This document shows, one piece after another, positions 1 through 7,934 of a DNA stretch of 64,000 nucleotides. The stretch spans positions 2,947,220 through 3,011,219 of the forward strand of contig NZ_KI911562.1 of NCBI RefSeq assembly GCF_000515315.1. Direction: 5' to 3'. The stretch is from Asinibacterium sp. OR53 (lineage in GTDB: Bacteria; Bacteroidota; Bacteroidia; Chitinophagales; Chitinophagaceae). The translations under genes and the position numbers were made by a program. The notes under the pieces are model-generated. The model saw nothing but the letters and a program-made list of their open reading frames with translations, did not search any database and was not told the DNA's origin. Each line of letters starts with the position of its first letter. The stretch's first letter is position 1.

Positions 1-47
1 TGGCCGGTGCCATTTCGCTGTAAAGGATTTTTATTATCGCAACTCAT
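1..47 (-). CDS. Partial eCIS baseplate protein (probable Cis11/gp6-J-like), N-terminus only
   Basis: On the minus strand an ATG at 47 opens a frame that runs off the left edge and gives MSCDNKNPLQRNGTG. It begins 6 nt after the stop of the gp25 gene, the normal place for the large baseplate-wedge gene in Bacteroidota eCIS operons. The short N-terminus, with its NPL-x-R-x-GT pattern, resembles what I recall of those Cis11 proteins. Only about 15 residues are visible, so the assignment rests mainly on position. Confidence 0.55.
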   Translation of the reverse strand, partial: MSCDNKNPLQRNGTG

Positions 48-53
48 AATTTA

Positions 54-506
54 TCAGGCTATCTGTGTGTTGGTAGTCACCATTTGTAATTCAGTTCCTT
101 CGTCTTTATAATAGGGGTAAACAAAATTGAATCTTGAGTTTGTAGCGCGTACTACATACTCTATTTTAATCAGCACCACGCCTTCTATTTCATCATCCAT
201 ATCGAGCTCAATGTTTTTGGCATCGATCCTCGGTTCGAAATACAGTATGGCTGTTTGTATCCGGTCTTTCATGATGGTAACCGTTGTAGTGTTCAGCGGC
301 TCGAACAGCAGGTCCACCATGTTGCATCCGTATTTGGGTTCCATCACGCGTTCACCGATTGTGGTAGTGAGTAATATCTCCAGGCTTTTATGGATGTCTT
401 CCATTTTTTCCGTCATATCCACGCCTGCATTGCCCGCGTTGAAGTTGGGAGGGAAGCTCCATCCTTTGCCCAGGAAATCGTCGTTGATTGCTGTAGTTGT
501 TGCCAT
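54..506 (-). CDS. gp25/GPW-family baseplate wedge protein of an eCIS
   Basis: The 150-aa protein matches the gp25/W lysozyme-like baseplate family. After a ~30-residue leader it has the family core IHKSLEILLTTTIGERVMEP, then KYGCNMVDLLFEPL and a C-terminal beta pair ending in NSRFNFVYPYY. In T4 and in eCIS (Cis9/Afp9/Pvc9) this protein holds the baseplate wedges together and helps trigger sheath contraction. It has the usual family length. It lies 9 nt downstream of the PAAR gene and directly before the next baseplate gene, so it is cotranscribed with the spike genes. Family and role are secure; the cargo of this injection system is not visible here. Confidence 0.93.
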   Translation of the reverse strand: MATTTAINDDFLGKGWSFPPNFNAGNAGVDMTEKMEDIHKSLEILLTTTIGERVMEPKYGCNMVDLLFEPLNTTTVTIMKDRIQTAILYFEPRIDAKNIELDMDDEIEGVVLIKIEYVVRATNSRFNFVYPYYKDEGTELQMVTTNTQIA

Positions 507-515
507 AATGTTATT

Positions 516-812
516 TTATCCTCCAATGATCACAGTAGGGGTACCCATTACAATAACGCCTCCGTGTGCTGTAGTATCTCCCTGTCTTGCTGCCGGCGCT
601 CCACCGATCATTACCGTAGCCGAACCTTGCGCGATCGTATCGGGTGGTCCCACACAAGTGAGCATATCGCCCACGCGTGCAGCCGGCATGCCGCCGATGA
701 GCACGGTAGCACAGCCGGGGCCTGTTACAGGTCCGCCTACATGCGGCACCGGTCCATTCATCATTGGACAGGTATGCATATCTCCGATCTTTGCTGCTGC
801 TGGCATAATCAT
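516..812 (-). CDS. PAAR-domain spike tip protein
   Basis: This 98-aa protein is almost entirely a PAAR domain. It begins MPAAAKIGDMHTCP and carries glycine-rich repeats of the form ATVLIGGMPAARVGD and ATVMIGGAPAARQGD, ending in TVIIGG. PAAR proteins form a metal-stabilised cone on the trimeric VgrG spike and sharpen the particle tip. No extra C-terminal domain is fused, so it is a plain tip rather than a specialised effector. The start may be the first or third codon (MIMP). It lies 5 nt after the VgrG-like gene, as in other eCIS loci (Cis10). Confidence 0.94.
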   Translation of the reverse strand: MIMPAAAKIGDMHTCPMMNGPVPHVGGPVTGPGCATVLIGGMPAARVGDMLTCVGPPDTIAQGSATVMIGGAPAARQGDTTAHGGVIVMGTPTVIIGG

Positions 813-817
813 TCGTT

Positions 818-2566
818 TTAGTTGATCTGAACAATGGATCCTTTTACGGCTGTATTGCCACCCGATGAAACTTCCGCACCGGAACCACCCTGCACTTTCA
901 GCTGCGCATCGCTTTTAACCGTTGTATTCAGGCCCTGCGCCTGGAATTCGTTGGCCGCTTTTAAAGTGAGGTCTTTGACGCTTTCCAGCTTGATGCCGTT
1001 TTCATCCATGGTGAACTTATTGCCGTTCTGGTCTTCCATTTTGATGGTCTTGTTTTCTTCCGATATCAATACTTTGTTTCCACCGGGTGTTTCTATGCTG
1101 ATTGTTTTTTTGTCGTCGTTGAAGATCATTTTCATGGCGCTGCGTGATACATATCCTTTCTCATTATTTTGGTCACTTGCCTGCAGGGGAGCGGGCTTCT
1201 TACTGCTGTTGCACATACCCAGTATCACGGCGTGACGAGGATCGTTGTTGATGAATCCCACGATCACTTCATCGCCAATTTCGGGGCGGAAAAACATGCC
1301 CCGCTTATCGCCTGCATCCAAAGAGCACACGCGGCTCCATATCCCATCATCACCGGTATCGATCAATGGTAAACGCACCATGATCCGGTCTTCTCCGTCG
1401 GGATCGCTTTCGAGTTTGGTTACTACACCCAACTGCAATCCCTGTACGGCAGGCAATAGTGCGCCTGCCATTGGCTGTTGCACATCGTAGGTTTGTGCAA
1501 ACCATTCGGGCTCTACACCGAATTGAAAAGTGGTGAGCCAATTCCCCTTTTGTATTTCATGCCGCACACCGGTAACAAATAATTTTCCGTTGAACCGGTC
1601 GCCTGCGCCATTGATCTGTATGATCTTTCCGGGCAACACATCTGCCGTGCCATCGGTGCTTACCCTACCCCTTATTTTAGCGAGGCGGTGTTTCAATAGT
1701 TTGGCATTGGCCCATTGCTGCAGCTCCTGGTCAACCAGCTTACCGCTGTGTTTCAACACATAATCGTCATCGCCAATCACACCGGCAAGTGTGTCGGCAC
1801 TGATGTTACCGGCTTGGGGCACACCAGCATCTGCGGCTTCTATGCCATCTACCAGGCTTTGTTGCGATGGATCCCAGGCCGTTGCTTTGACCCCTTTTAA
1901 CTGGAAGCGGGCATCGATCTCTGCATCCAGGTCGTGCACGGTGGCGCCGTATTGTACAGTGAGTGCGACATCACCGGAGAAATTGGGTTTGGCAATGGTA
2001 ATCTTGCCATCGTTTGGTATGCATAAAAGACCGTTGGCATCTGCGCGGCACATAATGAAATCCCAATCGGTTGTATTGTATTGCACCAGTTCTTTATGCT
2101 GCAGGTCTGTAGCACTTACTTCTTTATCCAGTTGATGCGCACCGATCAGTTGTTCCATCACATCACTGTCTTTGCTGTCCTTGAAATATTTGCTCTTACT
2201 GGTTACGGTCATCTTAACCGCTTTGTCTTTGCATTCTATCACCAATACTGAACTCGTCTTCCGCACTTTGATGCCATGTTTGATAACGATGCCTTTGAAG
2301 ATGGTTTTCTCATCGCTCCGGTAACCAGCCTTGATCTCAATCTCTTTGCCTGGTTCAAAATCAGGCGTATTACTGATGGCGAATGTTTCTTTCGAAGGCT
2401 CTCCGTCTACCAGTATAATGGTAGCAACGGGGATACGGTTAATTTCTTTGTTGACTGCGATGGCCATTACCTGGTAAGTTCTGGACACCGCATTGCCGCC
2501 CGAGAGGATGGTAAACGTGCATACGCTTTTGGATGCTTCAGATGGTATCGTCCTTTCGTTGGGCAT
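818..2566 (-). CDS. VgrG-like spike protein (eCIS Cis8, gp27/gp5 fusion)
   Basis: The 582-aa protein has a gp27-like N-terminal hub (about 1-360) and a gp5-type OB-fold at about 376-452, recognisable by GVVTKLESDPDGEDRIMVRLP and the stretch RPEIGDEVIVGFINNDPRHAVILG. Its C-terminal beta-stalk (about 478-582) has strand repeats such as GGNKVLISEENKTIKMEDQNG. It should trimerise as the central spike, with the PAAR tip on top and the LysM adaptor linking it to the tube. Its ATG overlaps the stop of the LysM gene by one base (TAATG), suggesting coupled translation. No enzymatic extension is fused. Distinguishing it from a T6SS VgrG relies on the neighbouring eCIS-specific genes. Confidence 0.93.
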   Translation of the reverse strand: MPNERTIPSEASKSVCTFTILSGGNAVSRTYQVMAIAVNKEINRIPVATIILVDGEPSKETFAISNTPDFEPGKEIEIKAGYRSDEKTIFKGIVIKHGIKVRKTSSVLVIECKDKAVKMTVTSKSKYFKDSKDSDVMEQLIGAHQLDKEVSATDLQHKELVQYNTTDWDFIMCRADANGLLCIPNDGKITIAKPNFSGDVALTVQYGATVHDLDAEIDARFQLKGVKATAWDPSQQSLVDGIEAADAGVPQAGNISADTLAGVIGDDDYVLKHSGKLVDQELQQWANAKLLKHRLAKIRGRVSTDGTADVLPGKIIQINGAGDRFNGKLFVTGVRHEIQKGNWLTTFQFGVEPEWFAQTYDVQQPMAGALLPAVQGLQLGVVTKLESDPDGEDRIMVRLPLIDTGDDGIWSRVCSLDAGDKRGMFFRPEIGDEVIVGFINNDPRHAVILGMCNSSKKPAPLQASDQNNEKGYVSRSAMKMIFNDDKKTISIETPGGNKVLISEENKTIKMEDQNGNKFTMDENGIKLESVKDLTLKAANEFQAQGLNTTVKSDAQLKVQGGSGAEVSSGGNTAVKGSIVQIN

Positions 2567-3249
2567 TAAGCACTGTTTTTATCAATAGGGGGGAAGAATA
2601 ATTGCTGGCCTTGTTGCAGGTTCCTGAAATCGACCAGGTTGTTCACCCTGGCTACCTGCATATAATATTTTGAATCGCCGTAAACCAGGTAACACAGCCA
2701 TGGCAAAGTTTCGCCGCTTTTTACCACGCGGTAATGTGTGATATCGGGAGAGTGCGCATTTTCTGTTGCCACGCGCAACTGCTCATCGATACTGCCTTTG
2801 AACGTGGTCTTGCATACGGCGCGAATGGGTGATCCGTTGGAATTGAACAATTTGAAATTGATGGTCAATGCCGTGCAACGTCCTTTGAATATAAAAGTGC
2901 CCCATATCACTTTGAAAAACCTGGGTTCATGCGAATCACTGTCGTATTCCAGCAGGAGTTTTTTGAATGCTTCCACATCATCGTGTATACTGTCTTTAGG
3001 ATTGTCATCGATGATGCCGGTGCAATCGAACAGGAATTCGAACGACATTTCTTCCGGCTTCTTGAAATTGAAGCGCTGGTGTGCTGTGCTCGTACCATGT
3101 CCTTGCCCTTCTGTGAACTCTACTTTATAATCCAGCGAATAATTCTCCGGATTGATCATGGCTTTAAAAGGATTGCCCGGATCATTCACTTTGTGACTAT
3201 CTGCATAATCCTGGTTATTGTACGCTATGATCTGAACTTTTTCGAGCAT
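2566..3249 (-). CDS. LysM-containing tube-spike adaptor (eCIS Cis7-like)
   Basis: I place the start at 3249 (MLEKVQIIAYNNQDY), giving 227 aa. An in-frame extension to 3342 reads through the DUF5908 gene in another frame and looks non-coding. The N-terminal ~165 residues resemble the CIS tube-adaptor fold (FKAMINPENYSLDY..., EEMSFEFLFDCTGII). The C-terminal ~50 residues form a LysM domain (THYRVVKSGETLPWLCYLVYGD ending QQLFFPPI). In phage and eCIS baseplates, LysM adaptors connect the inner tube to the gp27 hub; this one is not necessarily a peptidoglycan binder. It is followed immediately by the spike gene. Confidence 0.9.
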   Translation of the reverse strand: MLEKVQIIAYNNQDYADSHKVNDPGNPFKAMINPENYSLDYKVEFTEGQGHGTSTAHQRFNFKKPEEMSFEFLFDCTGIIDDNPKDSIHDDVEAFKKLLLEYDSDSHEPRFFKVIWGTFIFKGRCTALTINFKLFNSNGSPIRAVCKTTFKGSIDEQLRVATENAHSPDITHYRVVKSGETLPWLCYLVYGDSKYYMQVARVNNLVDFRNLQQGQQLFFPPIDKNSA

Positions 3250-3253
3250 GTTG

Positions 3254-3436
3254 TTATCTTTCTTTCTTGTTCTGTATGATGTCGAGCACTTGTTCCACAC
3301 ATTGCGATACGATGCCGTCCAGGTCTGTTTTAGCCCCGCCACCTTGTGCAGCCGGTGGCTGAACCGCTTCCTCTGCCTGCGGATTCGGGTTGTTGACCGT
3401 TGCTTTGATAACCAGTTCTCTTATTTCAATGGGCAT
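3254..3436 (-). CDS. DUF5908 small eCIS-associated protein
   Basis: A 60-aa protein with the family opening MPIEIRELVIKATV, a proline/alanine/glycine-rich low-complexity middle and an amphipathic C-terminal helix ending in VLDIIQNKKER. DUF5908 proteins occur almost only in Bacteroidota contractile injection loci, between the tube and LysM genes, exactly as here. It sits 4 nt before the LysM gene start and 8 nt after the tube gene stop. Function is unknown; a chaperone or small baseplate role is only inference. Confidence 0.85.
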   Translation of the reverse strand: MPIEIRELVIKATVNNPNPQAEEAVQPPAAQGGGAKTDLDGIVSQCVEQVLDIIQNKKER

Positions 3437-3444
3437 GAGCAGTG

Positions 3445-3900
3445 TTATTGAACGGTGAAATAACTATAACAGAGATCCAGGGTTTCCACCACCACGGTGT
3501 TTTCCTGTGCATTAAAATCCGATACCGACCATTTCTTGGGCCATGCATTGAATACATTCCATGTTTTAAGCGGCTGGTGTTGTTCATTTAGCAGCATGAT
3601 GCTGATCTGTACGGGATCGAACTGCCTGTCGCGAAAGGCTTTGATGCACCAATTGATCACATCCGAATCGGTGAGCATACCTCTTTTCAATGACAGGTCG
3701 GGGTACTTGGTACGCACCGGCAACTTGTGTTCATAGCGGTTCTCGCCACCTTCTTTGAATGATTCGGTGTCGTATTCAACGGTGAGTCCGCTGACCGACT
3801 GGAACCGGGTGTCGTTGTCGTTACCAACGCCAATGAACTCAACCTTGAAATGGAATCCCACCGGCGGATAATATCCGCCTGCCGATGTATCAGCCGCCAT
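3445..3900 (-). CDS. Phage tail tube-like protein 2 (eCIS tube/tube-initiator)
   Basis: 151 aa of the T4 gp19-like tube family. The N-terminal strand is PPVGFHFKVEFIGVG, followed by the conserved FQSVSGLTVEYDTESF segment, LSLKRGMLTDSDVINWC and a C-terminal VVVETLDLCYSYF. It is paralogous to the tube protein encoded just upstream (3938-4375). eCIS often encode two tube-type proteins, one forming the stacked inner tube and the other the first ring at the baseplate. Being nearer the spike genes, this one may be the initiator ring, but sequence alone does not decide it. Confidence 0.9.
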   Translation of the reverse strand: MAADTSAGGYYPPVGFHFKVEFIGVGNDNDTRFQSVSGLTVEYDTESFKEGGENRYEHKLPVRTKYPDLSLKRGMLTDSDVINWCIKAFRDRQFDPVQISIMLLNEQHQPLKTWNVFNAWPKKWSVSDFNAQENTVVVETLDLCYSYFTVQ

Positions 3901-3937
3901 AGCTTGTTCTTTTACCTGTTAAACAATGATCGCTGTT

Positions 3938-4375
3938 TTACATCAGCACATCCAATCCTTCATGTGCGAGTTCCAGGGTTTCAATGGCCACTTCATTACC
4001 ATCGGCTTTGAGATCGCTGGCCTGTATTTTTACCGGGAAGGCGTTGATCACTTTCCAGGTAATAACAGGATCGTGGTTCTCGTTGAGCAGGCTGATGGTT
4101 ACATCGCGGCGCTCTACTTTGTTGAGGTTGACCGTATTGATCCATTTGTAATATTCTTTATCGCCCTCGAATGTGCCGCGTTTCAGCGTGATGTTGCTGA
4201 ACTTGTGCAGGCCGGGCATTTTGATCTTAGAATAAGTAGGACTGGAGCCTTCCCGGTATTCGATGGCTTCGATCTGCTTATCGAGTCCCGTAGCTTCCGA
4301 AAAGCCAATGCGTGAGCCGCCCCATTCTACACGGAAATGGAATTTTGGTATAGGGTATGTGTTTGCTGTTGCCAT
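3938..4375 (-). CDS. Phage tail tube-like protein 1 (eCIS inner tube)
   Basis: 145 aa of the T4 gp19-like family: YPIPKFHFRVEWGG at the N-terminus, then GFSEATGLDKQIEAIEYREG, ITLKRGTFEGDKEYYKWIN and a C-terminal EVAIETLELAHEGLDV. It lies 31 nt downstream of the sheath gene, the classic position of the major inner-tube gene. In the particle it would form the hexameric rings through which cargo passes, surrounded by the sheath. The spacing to the second tube gene is 37 nt. Confidence 0.92.
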   Translation of the reverse strand: MATANTYPIPKFHFRVEWGGSRIGFSEATGLDKQIEAIEYREGSSPTYSKIKMPGLHKFSNITLKRGTFEGDKEYYKWINTVNLNKVERRDVTISLLNENHDPVITWKVINAFPVKIQASDLKADGNEVAIETLELAHEGLDVLM

Positions 4376-4406
4376 TGTTTTGATTTTTAAATTTTATGGA
4401 TGAGGG

Positions 4407-5870
4407 TTAGCTTTTGGCCATCATTTGACTGAAGCGGAGGATGATGAACTCAGCGGGTCTTACTACAGCCATACCTATTTCAACGATCATACGGCCTTCC
4501 AGTATATCCTGCGCAGTCATGGTCCTGTTCAATCCCACCGCTACATAAAAAGCATCGGATGGTTTTGCGCCTTGCAAAGCGCCGGCTCTCCATTGCAGGG
4601 TGAGAAAATTTTCAAGCATGCCTTGCACTTTAGCCCAGGTATTGGCATCGTTGGGTTCGAACACAAAAGTGCCGGAAGCCAGTTTGCTGCTGATCTCTAC
4701 CATGATGCAGAAACGCCTTACATTGATATAACGCCATTCATTGTCGTTACCGGCCAAGGTACGTGCACCCCATACCAGTATGCCTTTCCCGGTGAACGCC
4801 CTGATCACATTGATCGATTTGCCTGCAACAGGATCTACGTTCAATGCTGCCTGGTCTACTGCATTGACCAGCTTAGTAAGTCCGTTCACCATTTGCAAGC
4901 CTACATTTGCAGGCGCTTTCCAAACACCGCGCAGGTTGTCTACATTGGCGTATACGCCAACCATGGCTGCACATGGCGGGAGTACAACCCCCAGCTTATC
5001 TATCTCCACTTTTACCAATGTTTTTTGTTCTGCATTCAGACTGGCGTAAGTTTTAGTGACTGCCGGCTCGCCTGCATCGGTGAAATTGCCATCGTTGTTC
5101 AGGTCCTGTTGCAGCGTTATGGTCAAGCTACTCTCATCGGTAAGATCGTATTTGTAACTAACGGCCGATCTCAGGAAAGGATGGTAAGCTGCTCCATATT
5201 TCAGGTTATCAGTCAAACTCGCAGCATTCCTCAGTGTATCTGTATCATCATTATAGCAGTCCATCACCACAAAGCGGTCCTGCAAAGTAGCCGCCTGTAA
5301 CAATGCCTGGCTGTATATATTGTACGCATCATCTGCAGTACTCAATTTGGCAGCTTGCGGGAAGACTGTCAGCGTGGGTTCATCATACCGTTTGGCCATC
5401 TCCAGTCCCGCCAGCAGGCTGTTCTTGGTTACAGAGCCCTCTGTTGTTTTGCCTACACTGATGATATAGCAAGGGCCACCACCATTGGTAAAATACAATT
5501 GCATGTGGTAGTACATCGTATGAATGCTTGGCGTAAGCACCGAAGCGGTGATTGACCTGCTTACCAGCTTGGAATAAACAGCCGCTCCGCCGGTGAACGT
5601 TTCAGAAATACTGATGGTGAGGTGTTCCGTGGGGCCCGTTCCGAAGTATGTGATGTATTCCAGTAATGATTCAATGCGTTTTGCCTCCGATACTATCACA
5701 TCGCCGCCACCGGGATTGATGGTAATGGTTGGCAAAGGTGCATTAGCCAATCCTGCTCTTTCAGTGTAACCAATGAATACCGGGATGGCCGTTTCAACTT
5801 CCGCAACGGATGGCGGAAACTTCGATATCTCTTCTATGTAGACACCGGGTGTTTTGTAAGATGTTGCCAT
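4407..5870 (-). CDS. Contractile tail sheath protein
   Basis: The 487-aa protein begins with the sheath signature YKTPGVYIEEISKFPPSVAEV and ends with the conserved sheath C-terminal domain (WRYINVRRFCIMVEISSKL; LTLQWRAGALQG; VGMAVV-like strand; EFIILRFSQMM). Subunits form the six-start outer helix that contracts and drives the tube. Afp and PVC particles encode two or three sheath paralogues, but this operon has one, as is usual in Bacteroidota eCIS. The central region (~60-330) is a species-variable decoration domain. Confidence 0.95.
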   Translation of the reverse strand: MATSYKTPGVYIEEISKFPPSVAEVETAIPVFIGYTERAGLANAPLPTITINPGGGDVIVSEAKRIESLLEYITYFGTGPTEHLTISISETFTGGAAVYSKLVSRSITASVLTPSIHTMYYHMQLYFTNGGGPCYIISVGKTTEGSVTKNSLLAGLEMAKRYDEPTLTVFPQAAKLSTADDAYNIYSQALLQAATLQDRFVVMDCYNDDTDTLRNAASLTDNLKYGAAYHPFLRSAVSYKYDLTDESSLTITLQQDLNNDGNFTDAGEPAVTKTYASLNAEQKTLVKVEIDKLGVVLPPCAAMVGVYANVDNLRGVWKAPANVGLQMVNGLTKLVNAVDQAALNVDPVAGKSINVIRAFTGKGILVWGARTLAGNDNEWRYINVRRFCIMVEISSKLASGTFVFEPNDANTWAKVQGMLENFLTLQWRAGALQGAKPSDAFYVAVGLNRTMTAQDILEGRMIVEIGMAVVRPAEFIILRFSQMMAKS

Positions 5871-5899
5871 GTTTTAATTGTTTTTATGAAGTGTTGGTA

Positions 5900-7069
5900 T
5901 TAGTAATTCAGGTGTTTTTCTGCACAGTAATAATGATCACTGCCCTGTATGATGGTACTTAATCTGTCGGTAGGGGGATTGGGAATGGGGGAGATATTTC
6001 CCAGGGAGGCCGATTCTAAAAAGAGGCTGTTCAATGGTTGCTCTTTGAACGGAATGGGAACTGAGGAAGTAAACACGGTACTCGCCGGCACATTGTTGAA
6101 CGTGTATACAGACGCGTTGTCTTTGATAGCTGTTACATCGCCGGAACGCGCAATGTATTTCCAGATGGCTGAACGGTTGGCAAAACGAATGCTGTATATA
6201 GACTGTTTAGGCAACCCGGTAGCATCGAACCAGGAAAAATCATTGGCAGCCGGCAGGTTGTTGAACAGTTCTATCATTCCAAAACAGTTTTGGAGTATCG
6301 CTTCTTTATCATGATAAACCAATGAGCTGCTGCCATTGATTTCTATCCTGTACTTGCCATTCTTCAGCAAGCTCAGGTCAACCGGTACAATTGACTGTGC
6401 AGCTGGGTAGTGGATCGTACTGGTGGTGAGTAAATTGTCGTATGCACTGGTAGCCGTGTTGAGTGTATAGATATGGATGGTGAAGTTGGTATTGGCGGCG
6501 CCATGAAATAAATAAGTATCACCTGCAAGCGATATACCATCACCATTATTCACGTACTGCGCCGTTCCTTTGGGTTGCCAGTAACCAGGGTCGGATAGAT
6601 CATGGATATTGCTGCTGCTACTCGATTTGATCGCTTCATAGTTGTTGCCTATGGCATCACCAGCCAAAGCGCCAACGCGGTAATCGTTGGCGCTGTTGTA
6701 TTGCACAACAGCCGTATTTAAATATAAGCCGGCGCCCACCTTCGTTTGGTTGAGGTTGGTGAAATAAAAACGGGTAGCATCGAAAGGATGAAAATTGATA
6801 TTGGTATAATTGGCAAAACGAACGTTGTTGATATTGACATAAAAGCAAAGTTTTAATGAGGAATTGGGTACAATAATAGGTTTACCGGTATCGTCTGTTT
6901 TGATCAACAGGATCAGCTTGTTGCCAATGCTTTTGTACAGCATATCATGCCCTTTGAGGGCATCGGCTGTATCGCGACTGGGTACAAAATCCAGATCGGG
7001 ACACCGCAGATCGTTGTAATAGTCGTGCAGCATTTCAACCTTCAGCAGTATGGCGTATTTGAGCAACAT
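5900..7069 (-). CDS. Uncharacterised 389-aa protein within the eCIS operon
   Basis: I do not recognise a family. The protein lies between the DUF4255 cap gene (9 nt upstream) and the sheath gene (29 nt downstream) on the same strand, so it is almost certainly cotranscribed. It has no signal peptide. The N-terminal ~100 residues (ILLKVEMLHDYYND; LKLCFYVNINNVRFANYTNI) and the middle (TYLFHGAANTNFTIHIYTLN; KNGKYRIEINGSSSLVYHDKE) are beta-rich, like a structural or carbohydrate-binding-type module. Possibilities are a cap-proximal structural subunit, a terminator or an attached fibre. The codon style matches its neighbours and there is no sign of decay. Confidence 0.8.
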   Translation of the reverse strand: MLLKYAILLKVEMLHDYYNDLRCPDLDFVPSRDTADALKGHDMLYKSIGNKLILLIKTDDTGKPIIVPNSSLKLCFYVNINNVRFANYTNINFHPFDATRFYFTNLNQTKVGAGLYLNTAVVQYNSANDYRVGALAGDAIGNNYEAIKSSSSSNIHDLSDPGYWQPKGTAQYVNNGDGISLAGDTYLFHGAANTNFTIHIYTLNTATSAYDNLLTTSTIHYPAAQSIVPVDLSLLKNGKYRIEINGSSSLVYHDKEAILQNCFGMIELFNNLPAANDFSWFDATGLPKQSIYSIRFANRSAIWKYIARSGDVTAIKDNASVYTFNNVPASTVFTSSVPIPFKEQPLNSLFLESASLGNISPIPNPPTDRLSTIIQGSDHYYCAEKHLNY

Positions 7070-7077
7070 AGTGGCTG

Positions 7078-7665
7078 CTATTTATAGTTCTGTGGTATTG
7101 AAATATTGATCTCCTGTATGAAACCGCTTTCATACTCAATGGCATTTTCATCTATCACTACCTGTCTTATTTTATATACCACCGATGGCAGGTATTTACC
7201 ACCGATCACACTCCACAACTGGTTGATCTGTTCAAAATTGAGGTTGTACAGGTCAACGATCAGCTTCTGTATACGGCCGTCGAGATTGGGGTTGCTGGTT
7301 GGCGTGAATACATGCTGTTGTTGGAAAAACTGTATGATGTACGCCAGCCATTTGAGCGAATCGCTGTAATCTGTTCGGTTGATGGCGAACAGCACATACA
7401 GGTTCAAATAGAGTGGGGGATTCTTATAGGTTACCTGCGTATCGGATTTGAGGTAATTATCCTGCTGCTTGGTAATACGGTCTTCTTCTACATTAATCAG
7501 TGAAAGAATGGCTTTCCCGGTAAGTGTGTTGGTGCCGCTGGTGTCGTTGTCAGACACTTTGCCTATATTACCCAGCACAAGGCGCTGGTCTGTGGTAACA
7601 CCCAGCTTTTGCGACAGGTAACCGTTGAGCTCTTCGCTCAGGAATTTAAACGTTTCGGCAATCAT
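7078..7665 (-). CDS. DUF4255 / Pvc16-type cap protein of eCIS
   Basis: 195 aa beginning MIAETFKFLSEELNGYLSQK, with the DUF4255 core (LSLINVEEDRITKQ-like stretch, PPLYLNLYVLFAINRTDYSDSLKWL, IQFFQQQHVFTP) and ending QEINISIPQNYK. Cis16/Afp16/Pvc16 proteins terminate the growing tube and sheath at the distal end and fix particle length. It is the first gene of the operon and is preceded by a 269-bp gap that should hold the promoter. The length is typical of the single-domain form found in Bacteroidota. Confidence 0.92.
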   Translation of the reverse strand: MIAETFKFLSEELNGYLSQKLGVTTDQRLVLGNIGKVSDNDTSGTNTLTGKAILSLINVEEDRITKQQDNYLKSDTQVTYKNPPLYLNLYVLFAINRTDYSDSLKWLAYIIQFFQQQHVFTPTSNPNLDGRIQKLIVDLYNLNFEQINQLWSVIGGKYLPSVVYKIRQVVIDENAIEYESGFIQEINISIPQNYK

Positions 7666-7843
7666 AAGGATATTGGATTTTACCAGGATACTACCAAAGC
7701 AATATCCTGCGCCTTTTATTCTTTTTTAAGCTGCTTCTCTGAAACGTTGAAATAGAAAGAGGGGAAATCCAGACGAACGGGGTACTTAACGGGCACTAAA
7801 GTAGAAAAACAATTCTGTATTTTTTACCTGAATCTGAAGAAAA

Positions 7844-7885
7844 AAACACTGAATTTTTCTGTCCAAAACACCGAATTTTTCTTTC
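7844..7885. promoter_or_regulatory. 22-bp-spaced direct repeat upstream of the eCIS operon
   Basis: Two 20-nt copies, AAACACTGAATTTTTCTGTC (7844-7863) and AAACACCGAATTTTTCTTTC (7866-7885), differ at two positions and are offset by 22 bp, about two helical turns. They lie ~180-220 nt upstream of the first eCIS gene and downstream of the beta-helix gene. Same-face spacing is typical of paired activator or repressor half-sites. A weak minus-strand -7-like box (TACTTTAG, 7803-7796) lies downstream of them. The regulatory role is inference. Confidence 0.4.
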
Positions 7886-7934
7886 ACCGTCAAATAACGG
7901 TTGACATTCTGCGGAACTTTTATTACATGCTTGC

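Noticed and set aside
127..825. 232-residue plus-strand frame opposite gp25 and PAAR
   Set aside because: It is antisense to two well-recognised genes and has low-complexity composition; a shadow of their codon usage.
4425..5300. 291-residue plus-strand frame opposite the sheath gene
   Set aside because: Antisense to a clear sheath protein, without domain or promoter.
1..7665. Type VI secretion system
   Set aside because: VgrG, PAAR and gp25 are shared with T6SS, but DUF4255, DUF5908 and the LysM adaptor mark an extracellular injection system, and no membrane-complex genes are seen.
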